Source of the DNA: Burkholderiaceae bacterium
GTDB taxonomy: Bacteria; Pseudomonadota; Gammaproteobacteria; Burkholderiales; Burkholderiaceae_E
Assembly: GCA_021166725.1 (NCBI GenBank)
Contig: JAJPES010000064.1
Span: 17,202 to 81,201 of the forward strand
Direction: 5' to 3'
Length of the DNA: 64,000 nucleotides
Below, in pieces: positions 8,738 to 17,501 of this stretch. The notes beneath the pieces are model-generated. The model had not been told where the DNA came from and did not search any database. It saw only the letters and a program-made list of their open reading frames with translations. Numbering within the stretch: position 1 is the first letter of the stretch; each line of letters begins with the position of its first letter. Made by a program: the position numbers and the translations under genes.

Positions 8738-9772
8738 ATGGCACCCAGCGAAAGCGAAACGATGCCTGGTAGGGAACCCGGGCCGACGAGCGGTGCCCCC
8801 GTTGCGGTGGTCACGGGCGCCTCGGCCGGCGTCGGACGCGCCACCGCGATCGCCTTTGCACGTCGCGGCTATCGCGTCGCGCTGCTGGCGCGCGGGCGGG
8901 AAGGACTCGACGGAGCCCATCACGACGTCGAAGCCGCAGGAAGCGAAGGGCTGACGATCGAGGTCGACACTGCGAATGCAGAACGTGTCTTCGCGGCAGC
9001 CGACCAGGTCGTCGCGCGCTGGGGACGCATCGACGTGTGGGTGAACAACGCGATGTCCACCGTCGTGGGTCCGGTGGACGCGACGCTTCCTTCGGAGTTC
9101 CGGCGGGTGACCGAGGTCACTTATCTCGGTGCCATCCATGGGACCCTCGCAGCGCTGCGCCACATGCGCGGGCGCAACCGCGGCACGATCGTGCAGATCG
9201 GTTCGGCACTCGCGTACCGGTCGATCCCGCTACAGTCGGCCTATTGCGGCGCGAAGTCGGCAATCCGCGGCTTCACCGACTCGCTGCGCACCGAACTGCT
9301 GCACGATCGCAGCGGGGTTCGGCTGACGATGGTGCAGCTGCCGGGCGTGAACACGCCGCAGTTCGACTGGTCGCACATGCACGAGCCCTTCCACCACCGC
9401 CCGGTCGGCGGCTGCTGGGAGCCGGATGTCATCGCGAAGGGAATCGTCCGCGCCGCCGAGAAGGCGCCGCGCGAGTTGTGGATCGGCAGCTCGACGATTC
9501 AATCGATTCTCGGCAACTTCGTCGCGCCGGGCCTGCTCGACCGGTACCTCGCGCGCAAGGCCTACGACCAGCAGCTGTCTTCCCGACCGGTGCTGCCGGG
9601 CGATCCGGACATCCTGTACCGGCCGGCGCACGAAGACCACGGCGCGCGCGGCCGCTTCGACTCGACGGCGAAGCACCAGACCTTCGACGTGGACCCGGCG
9701 TACCTGCGCGGCGGACTCGCCGTGTCGCTGCTCGCCGCGCTCGCCGCCGTATTTCTGTGGAGACGACAATGA
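8738..9772 (+). CDS. Short-chain dehydrogenase/reductase with C-terminal transmembrane helix
   Basis: 344 residues from an ATG with AAGGAG upstream. Classical SDR features: VVTGASAGVGRATA nucleotide-binding motif near residue 25, NNA in VNNAMSTVVG, catalytic Ser in IGSALAY and YCGAK (Tyr-xxx-Lys). About 70 residues follow the core and end in a single hydrophobic helix (GGLAVSLLAALAAVFLW) plus basic residues, which suggests tail-anchoring in the membrane. SDRs with such tails are common next to stress or lipid-related genes in proteobacteria. The substrate cannot be assigned. The stop overlaps the start of the next gene (ATGA), so the two are probably translationally coupled. Confidence 0.85.
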   Translation: MAPSESETMPGREPGPTSGAPVAVVTGASAGVGRATAIAFARRGYRVALLARGREGLDGAHHDVEAAGSEGLTIEVDTANAERVFAAADQVVARWGRIDVWVNNAMSTVVGPVDATLPSEFRRVTEVTYLGAIHGTLAALRHMRGRNRGTIVQIGSALAYRSIPLQSAYCGAKSAIRGFTDSLRTELLHDRSGVRLTMVQLPGVNTPQFDWSHMHEPFHHRPVGGCWEPDVIAKGIVRAAEKAPRELWIGSSTIQSILGNFVAPGLLDRYLARKAYDQQLSSRPVLPGDPDILYRPAHEDHGARGRFDSTAKHQTFDVDPAYLRGGLAVSLLAALAAVFLWRRQ

Positions 9773-10137
9773 CGATCGGACGCAAAACCTGGGCGATCGC
9801 GGAGGGCTGGATTCCCGCGTGGAGCAATGGACCGCAGCCGGAGATGCTCAGCCACGAAACGGTCTGCCTGCTCAACACCAACGATACCGAGGCGCACGTG
9901 CGGATCACGATCTACTACGCCGACCGCGAGCCGTCGGGTCCGTACGAACTGACGGTGCCGGCGCGACGCACGCTTCATCAGCGCTTCAACGACCTGGAAG
10001 ACCCGGCGCCGATTCCGAAAGCGACGAACTACGCCAGCACGATCGTATCCGACGTTCCGATCGTCGTGCAGCACACGCGACTCGATTCCCGCCAGGCCGA
10101 GAACGCGCTCGTCACGACGATCGCGTTCTCCGAATGA
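9769..10137 (+). CDS. Sensory rhodopsin transducer (ASRT) family protein
   Basis: 122 residues; the ATG overlaps the SDR stop. The sequence is recognisable along its whole length as the Anabaena sensory rhodopsin transducer family: SHETVCLLNTND near residue 28, an ITIYYADREPSGPY strand, VPARRTLHQRFNDLEDP, and the strongly conserved C-terminal block VPIVVQHTRLDSRQAENAL. In Anabaena the protein is a small soluble tetrameric beta-sandwich that binds the cytoplasmic face of a photoreceptor and has been reported to bind DNA. No microbial rhodopsin gene is in this window, and coupling to an SDR suggests a different partner or ligand. Family call is firm; function is open. Confidence 0.88.
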   Translation: MTIGRKTWAIAEGWIPAWSNGPQPEMLSHETVCLLNTNDTEAHVRITIYYADREPSGPYELTVPARRTLHQRFNDLEDPAPIPKATNYASTIVSDVPIVVQHTRLDSRQAENALVTTIAFSE

Positions 10138-10140
10138 GCG

Positions 10141-11661
10141 TCAGAACGGCAGGCGCAGCGTCGCCGCGGCGGCAAACAGCACGAGCAGCGCGCCGACGGT
10201 CCAGCGACTCGCACGATCCTCGATGGCATACACGAGCGGGTCGTCGTGCATCTCGCCGCGCGCGGTCGACAGCCACATTCGACCGAGCAGGATCAGCAGG
10301 CCCACCAGCATCAGCCACAGCAGCTGCGGCGATGCGTAGCGCTGCGTGACTTCCGGCGTCTGCACGTAGAGCGCCAGGACGACGAGCGCGGCGAACGATG
10401 CGCCGATGCCCAGCGCCTGCAGGACCGGCAGGTCCCTTACGCGATAGCCGCGACCGCCTCCCGTCGCCTCGTCGCGCTCGAGTTGCGCGACGATCTCGCC
10501 GCAGCGCTTGACCAGCGCGAGCGAGAAGAACAGGAACACCGAGAACGCGAGCAGCCAGAACGACACCTCGACGCCGATTGCCGCGCCGCCGGCGAGCACG
10601 CGAACCGTATACAGCCCGGCGAGTGCGGCGACGTCGAGCAGTGCGACGCGCTTGGCGAATCCCGAATAGGCGCCGGTCATCGCCAGGTACGCGAGTACCC
10701 AGCCGACGAAGGTGTTCCCCACCGCGAAAGCGAGCGCGATGGATGCGACGAACAGCAGCGCCGCCGCGGCGAATCCGCTGCGTACCGACAGTTCGCCCGC
10801 GGCAAACGGCCGCAGCCGCTTGCGCGGATGCCGGCGATCGGCGGACAGGTCGAGCAGGTCGTTGAGCAAATAGCCGCTCGACGCGGCTAGGCTGAAGGAG
10901 ACGAAGGCGAGCGCGGCATCGAAGAAGGCCGGCATCTCGCCGACGCGAAACGACGTGAGCAGCGGCACGAGAACCAGCAGGTTCTTCAGCCACTGGTGCG
11001 GGCGCATCGCGCGCAACAAGGCGCGCGCGCGCGCTGGCCAGGGGCTGCGTGCATCGAACACTTCGGACACGTTCGATTCGCGGCGGGCGGCGGCAAGCAC
11101 CCGCGGAGAAGCCCCCACGACGATCGCGCGCCGCGCCTGCGCGAAGATCGCAACGTCCTCGGGACCGTTGCCGCAGTAATCGAAGGGAGCGTCGCCCGCA
11201 TGATCACGGATCGCAGCGAGCTTGTTCGGCCCCTTCAGGTTGCGCGCGCCGTCGCTGGACAGCACGGCATCGAACAGCGCGTCCTCGCGACTATCGGGCG
11301 TCGCTTCACCCGACTGCACAGCCTCTCCTGACTGCGCGACCTGCGCCACCTGCGCGGCCTGAACGGCAAGCGCGGAGTCGGCGGCGGTGGCGAGAACGAC
11401 CCGGCGTCCGCGAGCGCGCTGCGCGCGCAACCAGCCGACGAACCGCTCGTTGCGCGGCATCGACGCGACATCGGCCTGTCCGATCGCGGCCAGCCTTCGC
11501 TTCAGCGCCGCGCGCCCCTGCAACAACGTGAACAGCGCGAACAGGCCCGCAACCGGGTTCGCCCGCAGCGCCGCGGCGAAGGACTCCCACAGCGTGTCGG
11601 TACGCAGCAGGCAGCCGTCCAGATCGACGTACAGGGGAATGCTTCGGTCGTCGCCGTTCAT
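10141..11661 (-). CDS. HAD phosphatase-UbiA prenyltransferase fusion protein
   Basis: 506 residues. Residues 1-200 form a HAD-like domain starting with YVDLDGCLLRTDTLW (DxDGxL nucleophile motif) and including DVAIFAQA late in the domain. Residues 220-506 are a polytopic UbiA-type prenyltransferase with about eight to nine membrane helices. Its aspartate motif NDLLDLSADRRHPRKRLRP lies in the first cytoplasmic loop, and LLDVAALAGLYTVRVLAGG is the second conserved region. The arrangement resembles bacterial fusions related to decaprenyl-phosphate phosphoribosyltransferase, where the phosphatase may act on the prenyl-phosphoryl-sugar phosphate. The gene converges on the ASRT gene with a 3-base gap. 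Confidence 0.85.
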   Translation of the reverse strand: MNGDDRSIPLYVDLDGCLLRTDTLWESFAAALRANPVAGLFALFTLLQGRAALKRRLAAIGQADVASMPRNERFVGWLRAQRARGRRVVLATAADSALAVQAAQVAQVAQSGEAVQSGEATPDSREDALFDAVLSSDGARNLKGPNKLAAIRDHAGDAPFDYCGNGPEDVAIFAQARRAIVVGASPRVLAAARRESNVSEVFDARSPWPARARALLRAMRPHQWLKNLLVLVPLLTSFRVGEMPAFFDAALAFVSFSLAASSGYLLNDLLDLSADRRHPRKRLRPFAAGELSVRSGFAAAALLFVASIALAFAVGNTFVGWVLAYLAMTGAYSGFAKRVALLDVAALAGLYTVRVLAGGAAIGVEVSFWLLAFSVFLFFSLALVKRCGEIVAQLERDEATGGGRGYRVRDLPVLQALGIGASFAALVVLALYVQTPEVTQRYASPQLLWLMLVGLLILLGRMWLSTARGEMHDDPLVYAIEDRASRWTVGALLVLFAAAATLRLPF

Positions 11662-11670
11662 CGCGACGCG

Positions 11671-11676
11671 ATTATA
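11671..11676 (-). promoter_or_regulatory. Perfect -10 hexamer (TATAAT) just upstream of the HAD-UbiA gene
   Basis: On the minus strand TATAAT lies ten bases before the ATG at 11661. A start site seven bases downstream of the hexamer would give an mRNA leader of only about 3 bases. No good -35 box was found at 16-18 bp, so the call rests on the -10 alone. Confidence 0.4.
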
Positions 11677-11760
11677 GGCAGCGGGGGGGCGGCGCTATCG
11701 CGGCTTGACGGGACCGTGTACGGCGGGCACTTTATCGAGTCTTGTCCAGTAGCCGGCGCG

Positions 11761-12648
11761 ATGACCTCCTCCGAATACCGCAGCGTGTTCCGCCCGGACC
11801 TGTTCGCGGGGCGCGTCGTTCTCGTCACCGGGGGCGGTTCGGGGATCGGCCGCTGCACGGCGCACGAGCTCGCCGCGCTCGGCGCATCGGTCGCACTGGT
11901 CGGCCGCACGCCCGGCAAGCTCGAGGCGGTCGCCGCCGAGTTGCAGCACAGCGGCACGCGCATCACGCATCATCCGGTCGACATCCGCGACGAGACGGCG
12001 GTGCAGCGCGTCGTCGGCGAGGTGCTGCGTGAACACGGCCGGCTCGATGCAGTCGTGAACAATGCAGGCGGCCAGTTCCCGGCCGCTGCCGAGAGCATCT
12101 CGTTCAACGGTTGGGAGGCGGTCGTCCGCACGAACCTGGGCGGCGGTTTCCTCGTCGCCCGCGAGACGTACCGCCAGTTCCTGCACGAACACGGCGGTGC
12201 GATCGTCAACCTCATCGCCGACATGTGGGGCGGCATGCCGGGAATGGCGCATTCGGGTGCGGCCCGGGCCGGAATGCTGAATCTCACCGAATCGCTCGCC
12301 GTCGAATGGGCGCGCAGCGGCGTGCGCGTCAACGCGGTGGCGCCCGGATGGATCGCCTCCAGCGGGCTCGACCGCTATCCGCCGGAAACCGTCGCGCAAT
12401 TGCGTCGGCTGCGACGCGCCGTGCCGCTGCAGCGCTTCGGAACCGAAGCCGAAGTCTCGGCGACGATCGTCTTCCTGTTGTCTCCGGCCGCGGCCTTCAT
12501 CACCGGCAGCTGCATCCGCGTCGACGGCGGCGTTCCCAATGCGCGACACACCTGGCCTGCGCAACCGTTGGAGCACGACAGCGACGCCACGCGCGCGTTC
12601 GACGCGTTCCCGCTCGCGAGCCGGCCGCGCGTGCTCGACGAGCGCTGA
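11761..12648 (+). CDS. SDR family oxidoreductase (2,4-dienoyl-CoA/trans-2-enoyl-CoA reductase-like)
   Basis: 295 residues from ATG at 11761; an in-frame GTG at 11716 would add 15 residues. VLVTGGGSGIGRCTA is the cofactor motif, NNAGGQFP follows, and the C-terminus has ITGSCIRVDGGV. The usual catalytic Tyr is not visible: where YxxxK is expected, the sequence reads HSGAARAGMLNL. This matches the peroxisomal enoyl/dienoyl-CoA reductase branch of SDRs, which lacks the canonical Tyr, so action on a CoA thioester is likely. It opens the acyl-CoA carboxylase cluster and corresponds in position to the SDR genes of atu-type (acyclic terpenoid) loci. Confidence 0.83.
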   Translation: MTSSEYRSVFRPDLFAGRVVLVTGGGSGIGRCTAHELAALGASVALVGRTPGKLEAVAAELQHSGTRITHHPVDIRDETAVQRVVGEVLREHGRLDAVVNNAGGQFPAAAESISFNGWEAVVRTNLGGGFLVARETYRQFLHEHGGAIVNLIADMWGGMPGMAHSGAARAGMLNLTESLAVEWARSGVRVNAVAPGWIASSGLDRYPPETVAQLRRLRRAVPLQRFGTEAEVSATIVFLLSPAAAFITGSCIRVDGGVPNARHTWPAQPLEHDSDATRAFDAFPLASRPRVLDER

Positions 12649-12672
12649 AGCGGCTGCCGCAAGACAACGCAC

Positions 12673-14286
12673 ATGCGCCGACTCGACACGCGGATCGACA
12701 TCGGCAGTGCTGCGTTCGCCGCGCGCCGGGCGGCCATGCTCGGGCGCATCGACGAGTTGCGCGCGCTCGAGCAGCGTGCGAGCGAGGCCTCCGCACGCGC
12801 GGCACCGCTGTTCGAGCGGCGCGGTCAACTGCTGCCGCGCGAACGGCTCGCCCGGCTGCTCGACCCGGGCAGTCCTTGGCTCGAGTTGTCGACGCTCGCA
12901 GGCTACCGGCTCGACGACACCGATGCGCAGCGCAGCGTTCCCGGCGCCGGCGTCCTCAGCGGCATCGGCTTCGTTTCGTCCACGCGCTGCGTCGTCGTCG
13001 TCAACGACTCCGGCATCGACGCCGGCGCGATCCAGAGCATGGGCGGCGAGAAGATCCTGCGCGCGCAGCAGATCGCGCTGGAGAACCGCCTGCCGCTCGT
13101 GCAATCGATCGAATCGGCCGGCGCGAACCTGCTGCGCTACCGCGTCGAGGATTTCGTCCACGGCGGGCGCCTGTTCCACAACCTCGCGCTGCTGTCGGCC
13201 GCCGGCATTCCGGTAATCGCGATCGTGCACGGTTCGTCCACCGCCGGCGGCGCCTACCTGCCGGGGCTGTCCGACTACGTCGTCATGGTGCGCGGGCGCG
13301 CCAGGGCCTTCCTCGCCGGACCGCCGCTGCTGCAGGCCGCCACCGGCGAGATCGCCACCGACGAAGAACTGGGCGGCGCCGAGATGCACGCGCAGGTCTC
13401 CGGACTCGCCGACTACCTCGCCGAAGACGACGACGATGCGATCCGGATCGCGCGCGAGGTAGTCGGCCGGCTGGGCTTCGCCAGCCAGGCGCCGCCCGCG
13501 CATTTCGAGGAACCGCTGCATGCTGCCGACGAACTCGCGGGCGTCGTGCCCCTCGACTTCCGCGAGCCTTTCGACATGCGCGAGGTGATCGCGCGCCTCG
13601 TCGACGGATCGCGTTTCCTCGAGTTCCAACCCGACTACGGCTCCGAAACCGTCTGCGGCCACGCCGAACTGCACGGACACCGCATCGGCATCGTCACCAA
13701 CAACGGTCCGATCGACCCGGCCGGCGCGAACAAGGCAACGCATTTCATCCAGGCCTGCTGCCAGAGCGCGACGGCGCTCGTCTACCTGCAGAACACCACC
13801 GGCTACATCGTCGGCCGCACCAGCGAGCAGGCCGGCATGATCAAGCACGGCTCGAAAATGATCCAGGCCGTCTCCAACGCCAGCGTGCCGTCGATCACGC
13901 TGCACTGCGGCGCGTCCTTCGGCGCCGGAAACTACGGCATGTGCGGTCGCGCCTTCGGGCCGCGCTTCGTCTTCTCGTGGCCGAATGCGCGCACCGCCGT
14001 CATGGGCGCTGAGCAGGCCGCGCGCACCATGCGCATCGTCAGCGAATCCACCGCACGTCGACGCGGCGAACCGGTAGACGAAGCAAAGCTCGACGCATTG
14101 TCGGCTCGCATCGTCGAGCACTTCGAGGCGCAGGACGGCGTGCTGCACACGAGCGCGAGGCTGCTCGACGACGGCATCGTCGATCCGCGCGACACGCGCA
14201 AGCTGCTCTGCTTCCTGCTGGACACCTGCCAGCAGGCACGAACGCGCGCATTGCACCCGACGAGTTTCGGCGTCGCGCGTCCCTGA
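12673..14286 (+). CDS. Acyl-CoA carboxylase, carboxyltransferase (beta) subunit
   Basis: 537 residues, the usual length for methylcrotonyl- or geranyl-CoA carboxylase beta subunits. Two crotonase-fold halves: the N-terminal half binds the acyl-CoA (PLVQSIESAGANLLRY, HGSSTAGGAYLPGLSDYVVMV), and the C-terminal half binds carboxybiotin (IVTNNGPIDPAGANKATHFI, CGASFGAGNYGMCGRAF, SWPNARTAVMGAEQAA). Together with the biotin-carrying alpha subunit at 15456 it should carboxylate the gamma-carbon of a beta-methyl-enoyl-CoA. No HMG-CoA lyase gene lies nearby, which leans towards an atu-type (geranyl/citronellyl) or other branched substrate rather than simple leucine breakdown. That substrate call is inference. 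Confidence 0.9.
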   Translation: MRRLDTRIDIGSAAFAARRAAMLGRIDELRALEQRASEASARAAPLFERRGQLLPRERLARLLDPGSPWLELSTLAGYRLDDTDAQRSVPGAGVLSGIGFVSSTRCVVVVNDSGIDAGAIQSMGGEKILRAQQIALENRLPLVQSIESAGANLLRYRVEDFVHGGRLFHNLALLSAAGIPVIAIVHGSSTAGGAYLPGLSDYVVMVRGRARAFLAGPPLLQAATGEIATDEELGGAEMHAQVSGLADYLAEDDDDAIRIAREVVGRLGFASQAPPAHFEEPLHAADELAGVVPLDFREPFDMREVIARLVDGSRFLEFQPDYGSETVCGHAELHGHRIGIVTNNGPIDPAGANKATHFIQACCQSATALVYLQNTTGYIVGRTSEQAGMIKHGSKMIQAVSNASVPSITLHCGASFGAGNYGMCGRAFGPRFVFSWPNARTAVMGAEQAARTMRIVSESTARRRGEPVDEAKLDALSARIVEHFEAQDGVLHTSARLLDDGIVDPRDTRKLLCFLLDTCQQARTRALHPTSFGVARP

Positions 14287-14310
14287 ACCGCCTTCCGCCC
14301 GCACATCGCA

Positions 14311-15459
14311 ATGATCTACACCGAAGAGCACGAACGACTGATGGACTCGGTGCGCCGCTTCGTCGACGCCGAGATCAATCCTCACGTCGAAGAATGGGAG
14401 CGCGCCGGCGTATTCCCCGCGCACGAGTTGTTCCGCAAGATGGGCCGACTCGGTTTCCTGGGCGTCACCAAGCCGGTCGAGTACGGCGGCTCGGGGCTGG
14501 ACTACTCGTATTCGGTCGCAGTGGCCGAAGCGCTCGGCCGCGCGCATTGCGGCGGCGTGCCGATGGCGATCGGCGTACAGACCGACATGGCCACGCCCGC
14601 CCTCGCCCGCTTCGGCAGCGACGAGCTGAAGCGCGAGTTCCTCGCTCCTTCGATCGCCGGCGAGCGCGTCGCGTGCCTCGGGGTCTCGGAGACGGGCGCC
14701 GGCTCCGATGTCGCGTCGATCCGCACCTTCGCGCACAAGGACGGAGACGACTACCGCATCCGGGGCGGCAAGATGTGGACCACCAGCGGCACCCAGGCCG
14801 ACTGGATGTGCCTGCTGGCGAACACCTCCGACGGGGCGCCGCATCGGAACAAGACGCTGATCTGCGTTCCGATGGATACGCGCGGCGTGCAGATCGCGCG
14901 CAAGCTGGAGAAGGCCGGCATGCGTTCGTCCGACACGGCGCAGATCTTCCTCGACGACGTGCGCGTCCCGCAGCGCTATCGCATCGGCGAGGAAGGCATG
15001 GGCTTCGCCTACCAGATGATGCAGTTCCAGGAGGAGCGGCTGTGGGCGGCGGCGAACTCGCTCGCCGCCGGCGCGATCCTCGCCGAGACGATCGACTACC
15101 TGCGCGAACGCAACGCCTTCGGCCAGCCGCTGCTCGCCAATCAGTACGTCCACTTCAAGCTCGCCGAGCTGAACACCGAGATCGAATGCCTGCGTGCGCT
15201 GCTGTACCGCGCGGTCGAGTTGTACGTCGGCGGCGCCGACGTCACGCAGCTCGCCTCGATGGCCAAGCTGAAGGCCGGGCGCGTCTCGCGCGAAGTCGCC
15301 GACTGGTGCGTTCAGTTCTGGGGCGGCATGGGCTACGTCGACGACACGCGGGTGAACCGCTACTGGCGCGACTCTCGCCTCGGTTCCATCGGCGGCGGCG
15401 CCGACGAGGTGATGCTCGGCATCATCGCCAAGACGATGGGCATCCTGCCGCGCGCATGA
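14311..15459 (+). CDS. Acyl-CoA dehydrogenase (citronellyl-CoA dehydrogenase/AtuD-like)
   Basis: 382 residues, standard length. ACAD signatures: CLGVSETGAGSDVASIRT (FAD/acyl binding), MWTTSGTQADW, and the C-terminal SIGGGADEVMLGIIAKTMG. In the C-terminal half the position of the medium-chain-type catalytic glutamate (GYxxExPVER) reads GYVDDTRVNR, so the base is either that Asp or, as in isovaleryl-CoA dehydrogenase, a glutamate elsewhere. It would introduce the alpha-beta double bond before carboxylation. Its stop overlaps the start of the biotin carboxylase gene (ATGA), so the carboxylase subunits and this dehydrogenase are made together. Confidence 0.88.
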   Translation: MIYTEEHERLMDSVRRFVDAEINPHVEEWERAGVFPAHELFRKMGRLGFLGVTKPVEYGGSGLDYSYSVAVAEALGRAHCGGVPMAIGVQTDMATPALARFGSDELKREFLAPSIAGERVACLGVSETGAGSDVASIRTFAHKDGDDYRIRGGKMWTTSGTQADWMCLLANTSDGAPHRNKTLICVPMDTRGVQIARKLEKAGMRSSDTAQIFLDDVRVPQRYRIGEEGMGFAYQMMQFQEERLWAAANSLAAGAILAETIDYLRERNAFGQPLLANQYVHFKLAELNTEIECLRALLYRAVELYVGGADVTQLASMAKLKAGRVSREVADWCVQFWGGMGYVDDTRVNRYWRDSRLGSIGGGADEVMLGIIAKTMGILPRA

Positions 15460-17501
15460 AGCGCATCGAAGCACCTTGGCGCGCCTTCGATGCGCTGCTC
15501 GTCGCCAACCGCGGCGAGATTGCGCGGCGCGTGCTGCACAGCGCGCGCGCGCTCGGATTGCGCACGATCGCCGTGCATGCGCGCAGCGAACGCGATGCGC
15601 CGCACGTTGCAGAGGCCGACGAGGCGATCGAGTTGCAGGCCGCCTCCGACCTGGGCGCCTACCTGTCCATCGACGCGATCGTCGACGCATGCCGACGCAG
15701 CGGGGCCGGCGCCGTTCACCCAGGCTATGGCTTCCTTTCGGAAAGCGCCGCGTTCGCGCGCGCCTGCGCAGCGGCGGGCATCGTCTTCGTCGGTCCGTCG
15801 GCGGACGCGATCGAAGCCCTCGGCGACAAGGCGCGCGCCAAGGCGATCGCGCAGCGTATCGGCGTGCCGTGCCTGCCCGGCTACGGCGGCGACGATCAGT
15901 CGGCGGCGGCGATGGCGGCCGAAGCCGAACGCATCGGTGCGCCGCTGATGATCAAGGCGGCCGCCGGCGGCGGCGGTCGCGGGATGCGCCGCGTGGACTC
16001 GCTGGCCGATTTCGAGCGGTTGCGCGCGGCCGCAGCGGCGGAGGCAAAAGCCGCCTTCGGCGATGACCGATTGCTGCTCGAGCGCCGCGTCGACAGCGCG
16101 CGCCACGTAGAGGTTCAGGTTCTCGCCGACCGCTTCGGCAACTGCGTGCATTTGGGCGAACGCGACTGCTCCACGCAACGCCGTCACCAGAAGCTGGTCG
16201 AGGAAGCGCCCGCGCCCGGCGTATCGACCCGCACACGCGAAGCGATGGGCGAGGCCGCAGTGCGGCTCGCGCGGGCGGCGGGCTACGTCGGCGCGGGCAC
16301 CGCCGAGTTCCTGCTCGATCCCGATGGCGATTTCCATTTCCTCGAAGTGAACACGCGACTGCAGGTCGAGCACCGCGTCACCGAGGCGATCACCGGCATC
16401 GACCTGGTCGAGATGCAGTTGCGCGTTGCGCGCGGCGAGTCGCTGCCCTTCGCGCAGGCCGACGTACGCTTCGATGGACATGCAATCGAAGCGCGCCTGT
16501 GCGCCGAGGATGCCTTCGCCGGCTTCGTGCCGCGCAGCGGATCGATCGTAGCGTGGCGCGTCGAGCACGCGGAAGGCGTGCTCGTCGATCATGCGCTCGG
16601 CGCGCGCGTGTCGCCGCACTTCGACTCGCTGCTTGCCAAGTTCGTCACGCACGGCCGCAACCGCGAAGAGGCGCGTCTTCGTCTCGTCGCCACTCTCGAG
16701 GGCAGCTCGATCCTCGGCGTGGCCACCAACCGGGAGTTCCTGCTCGAATGCCTGCGCGCACCGCGTTTCGTCGCCGCCGATCTCGACGTCGGCTGGCTCG
16801 TCGAGGCGGCCGCCGCCTGGCGCAGGCCCGTGTCCGACGCTCGATGGCAGGCGGTAGCCAGCGCGCTATGGGTGCATCGCGCGATGGGCACGCACGGCGC
16901 GCTGGCGAACTGGTCGTCGAGCGGCCCACGGCACTCGCAGGTTGCGCTTGCGATGGAAGGCGGCATCGACGCGGTTCCCGTAGCCGAGCCGATCGACGAC
17001 GAGGCAACGACATCGGCGCCTGAAGCGTCGCGCTGGCGCGCCAGCCTGGAAGACGCGCACGATGACGGGTTCCTCGTGCTCGTCGGTTCCCGCCGCTTCC
17101 TGCTGCGCATCGAGACTCCCGGATGGGTGTCCATCGACAGGCATCGACAGCCGATCCACGTCGCCTTCGAAGGCCCCTCGCGTGCGCCGACGCGCATGTG
17201 GCTGGATCACGCGGGCTTCGCCGCGGGCGTCGTCGACGCCGCGTCGCTGCCATCCCGGCAGACGGGACGCGACGCCGGCGGCGAACTGCACGCGAACATG
17301 CACGGCCGCATTGCGTCCATCGCCGTTGCCGAAGGTCATCGCGTGAACGCCGGCCAGCCGCTGCTGTCGATCGAGGCGATGAAGATGGAGCACGTCGTCA
17401 GCGCGCCGATCGACGGCCGTGTTGCCGCGCTCGCGGTGTCGATCGGCACGCAGGTTTCGCCGGCAACGCTGCTGGTGCGCATCGAAGCGGAGGCCGCGTG
17501 A
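15456..17501 (+). CDS. Acyl-CoA carboxylase alpha subunit (biotin carboxylase + biotin carrier)
   Basis: 681 residues from an ATG overlapping the dehydrogenase stop. Biotin carboxylase core in residues 10-460: LLVANRGEIARRVL, HPGYGFLSE, the ATP-grasp glycine loop AAAGGGGRGMRRV, LGERDCSTQRRHQKLVEEAP and FLEVNTRLQVEH. The final 75 residues are a biotinyl domain with EAMKMEH, whose lysine takes the biotin. Between them lies the divergent BT domain typical of methylcrotonyl/geranyl-CoA carboxylases. It uses ATP and bicarbonate to charge biotin for the carboxyltransferase at 12673. The stop is embedded in the GTG start of the following small gene. Confidence 0.92.
   Translation: MKRIEAPWRAFDALLVANRGEIARRVLHSARALGLRTIAVHARSERDAPHVAEADEAIELQAASDLGAYLSIDAIVDACRRSGAGAVHPGYGFLSESAAFARACAAAGIVFVGPSADAIEALGDKARAKAIAQRIGVPCLPGYGGDDQSAAAMAAEAERIGAPLMIKAAAGGGGRGMRRVDSLADFERLRAAAAAEAKAAFGDDRLLLERRVDSARHVEVQVLADRFGNCVHLGERDCSTQRRHQKLVEEAPAPGVSTRTREAMGEAAVRLARAAGYVGAGTAEFLLDPDGDFHFLEVNTRLQVEHRVTEAITGIDLVEMQLRVARGESLPFAQADVRFDGHAIEARLCAEDAFAGFVPRSGSIVAWRVEHAEGVLVDHALGARVSPHFDSLLAKFVTHGRNREEARLRLVATLEGSSILGVATNREFLLECLRAPRFVAADLDVGWLVEAAAAWRRPVSDARWQAVASALWVHRAMGTHGALANWSSSGPRHSQVALAMEGGIDAVPVAEPIDDEATTSAPEASRWRASLEDAHDDGFLVLVGSRRFLLRIETPGWVSIDRHRQPIHVAFEGPSRAPTRMWLDHAGFAAGVVDAASLPSRQTGRDAGGELHANMHGRIASIAVAEGHRVNAGQPLLSIEAMKMEHVVSAPIDGRVAALAVSIGTQVSPATLLVRIEAEAA

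Noticed and set aside
11695..15690. 1331-codon minus-strand open frame
   Set aside because: Antisense to the SDR, carboxyltransferase and acyl-CoA dehydrogenase, with no recognisable domain in its translation.
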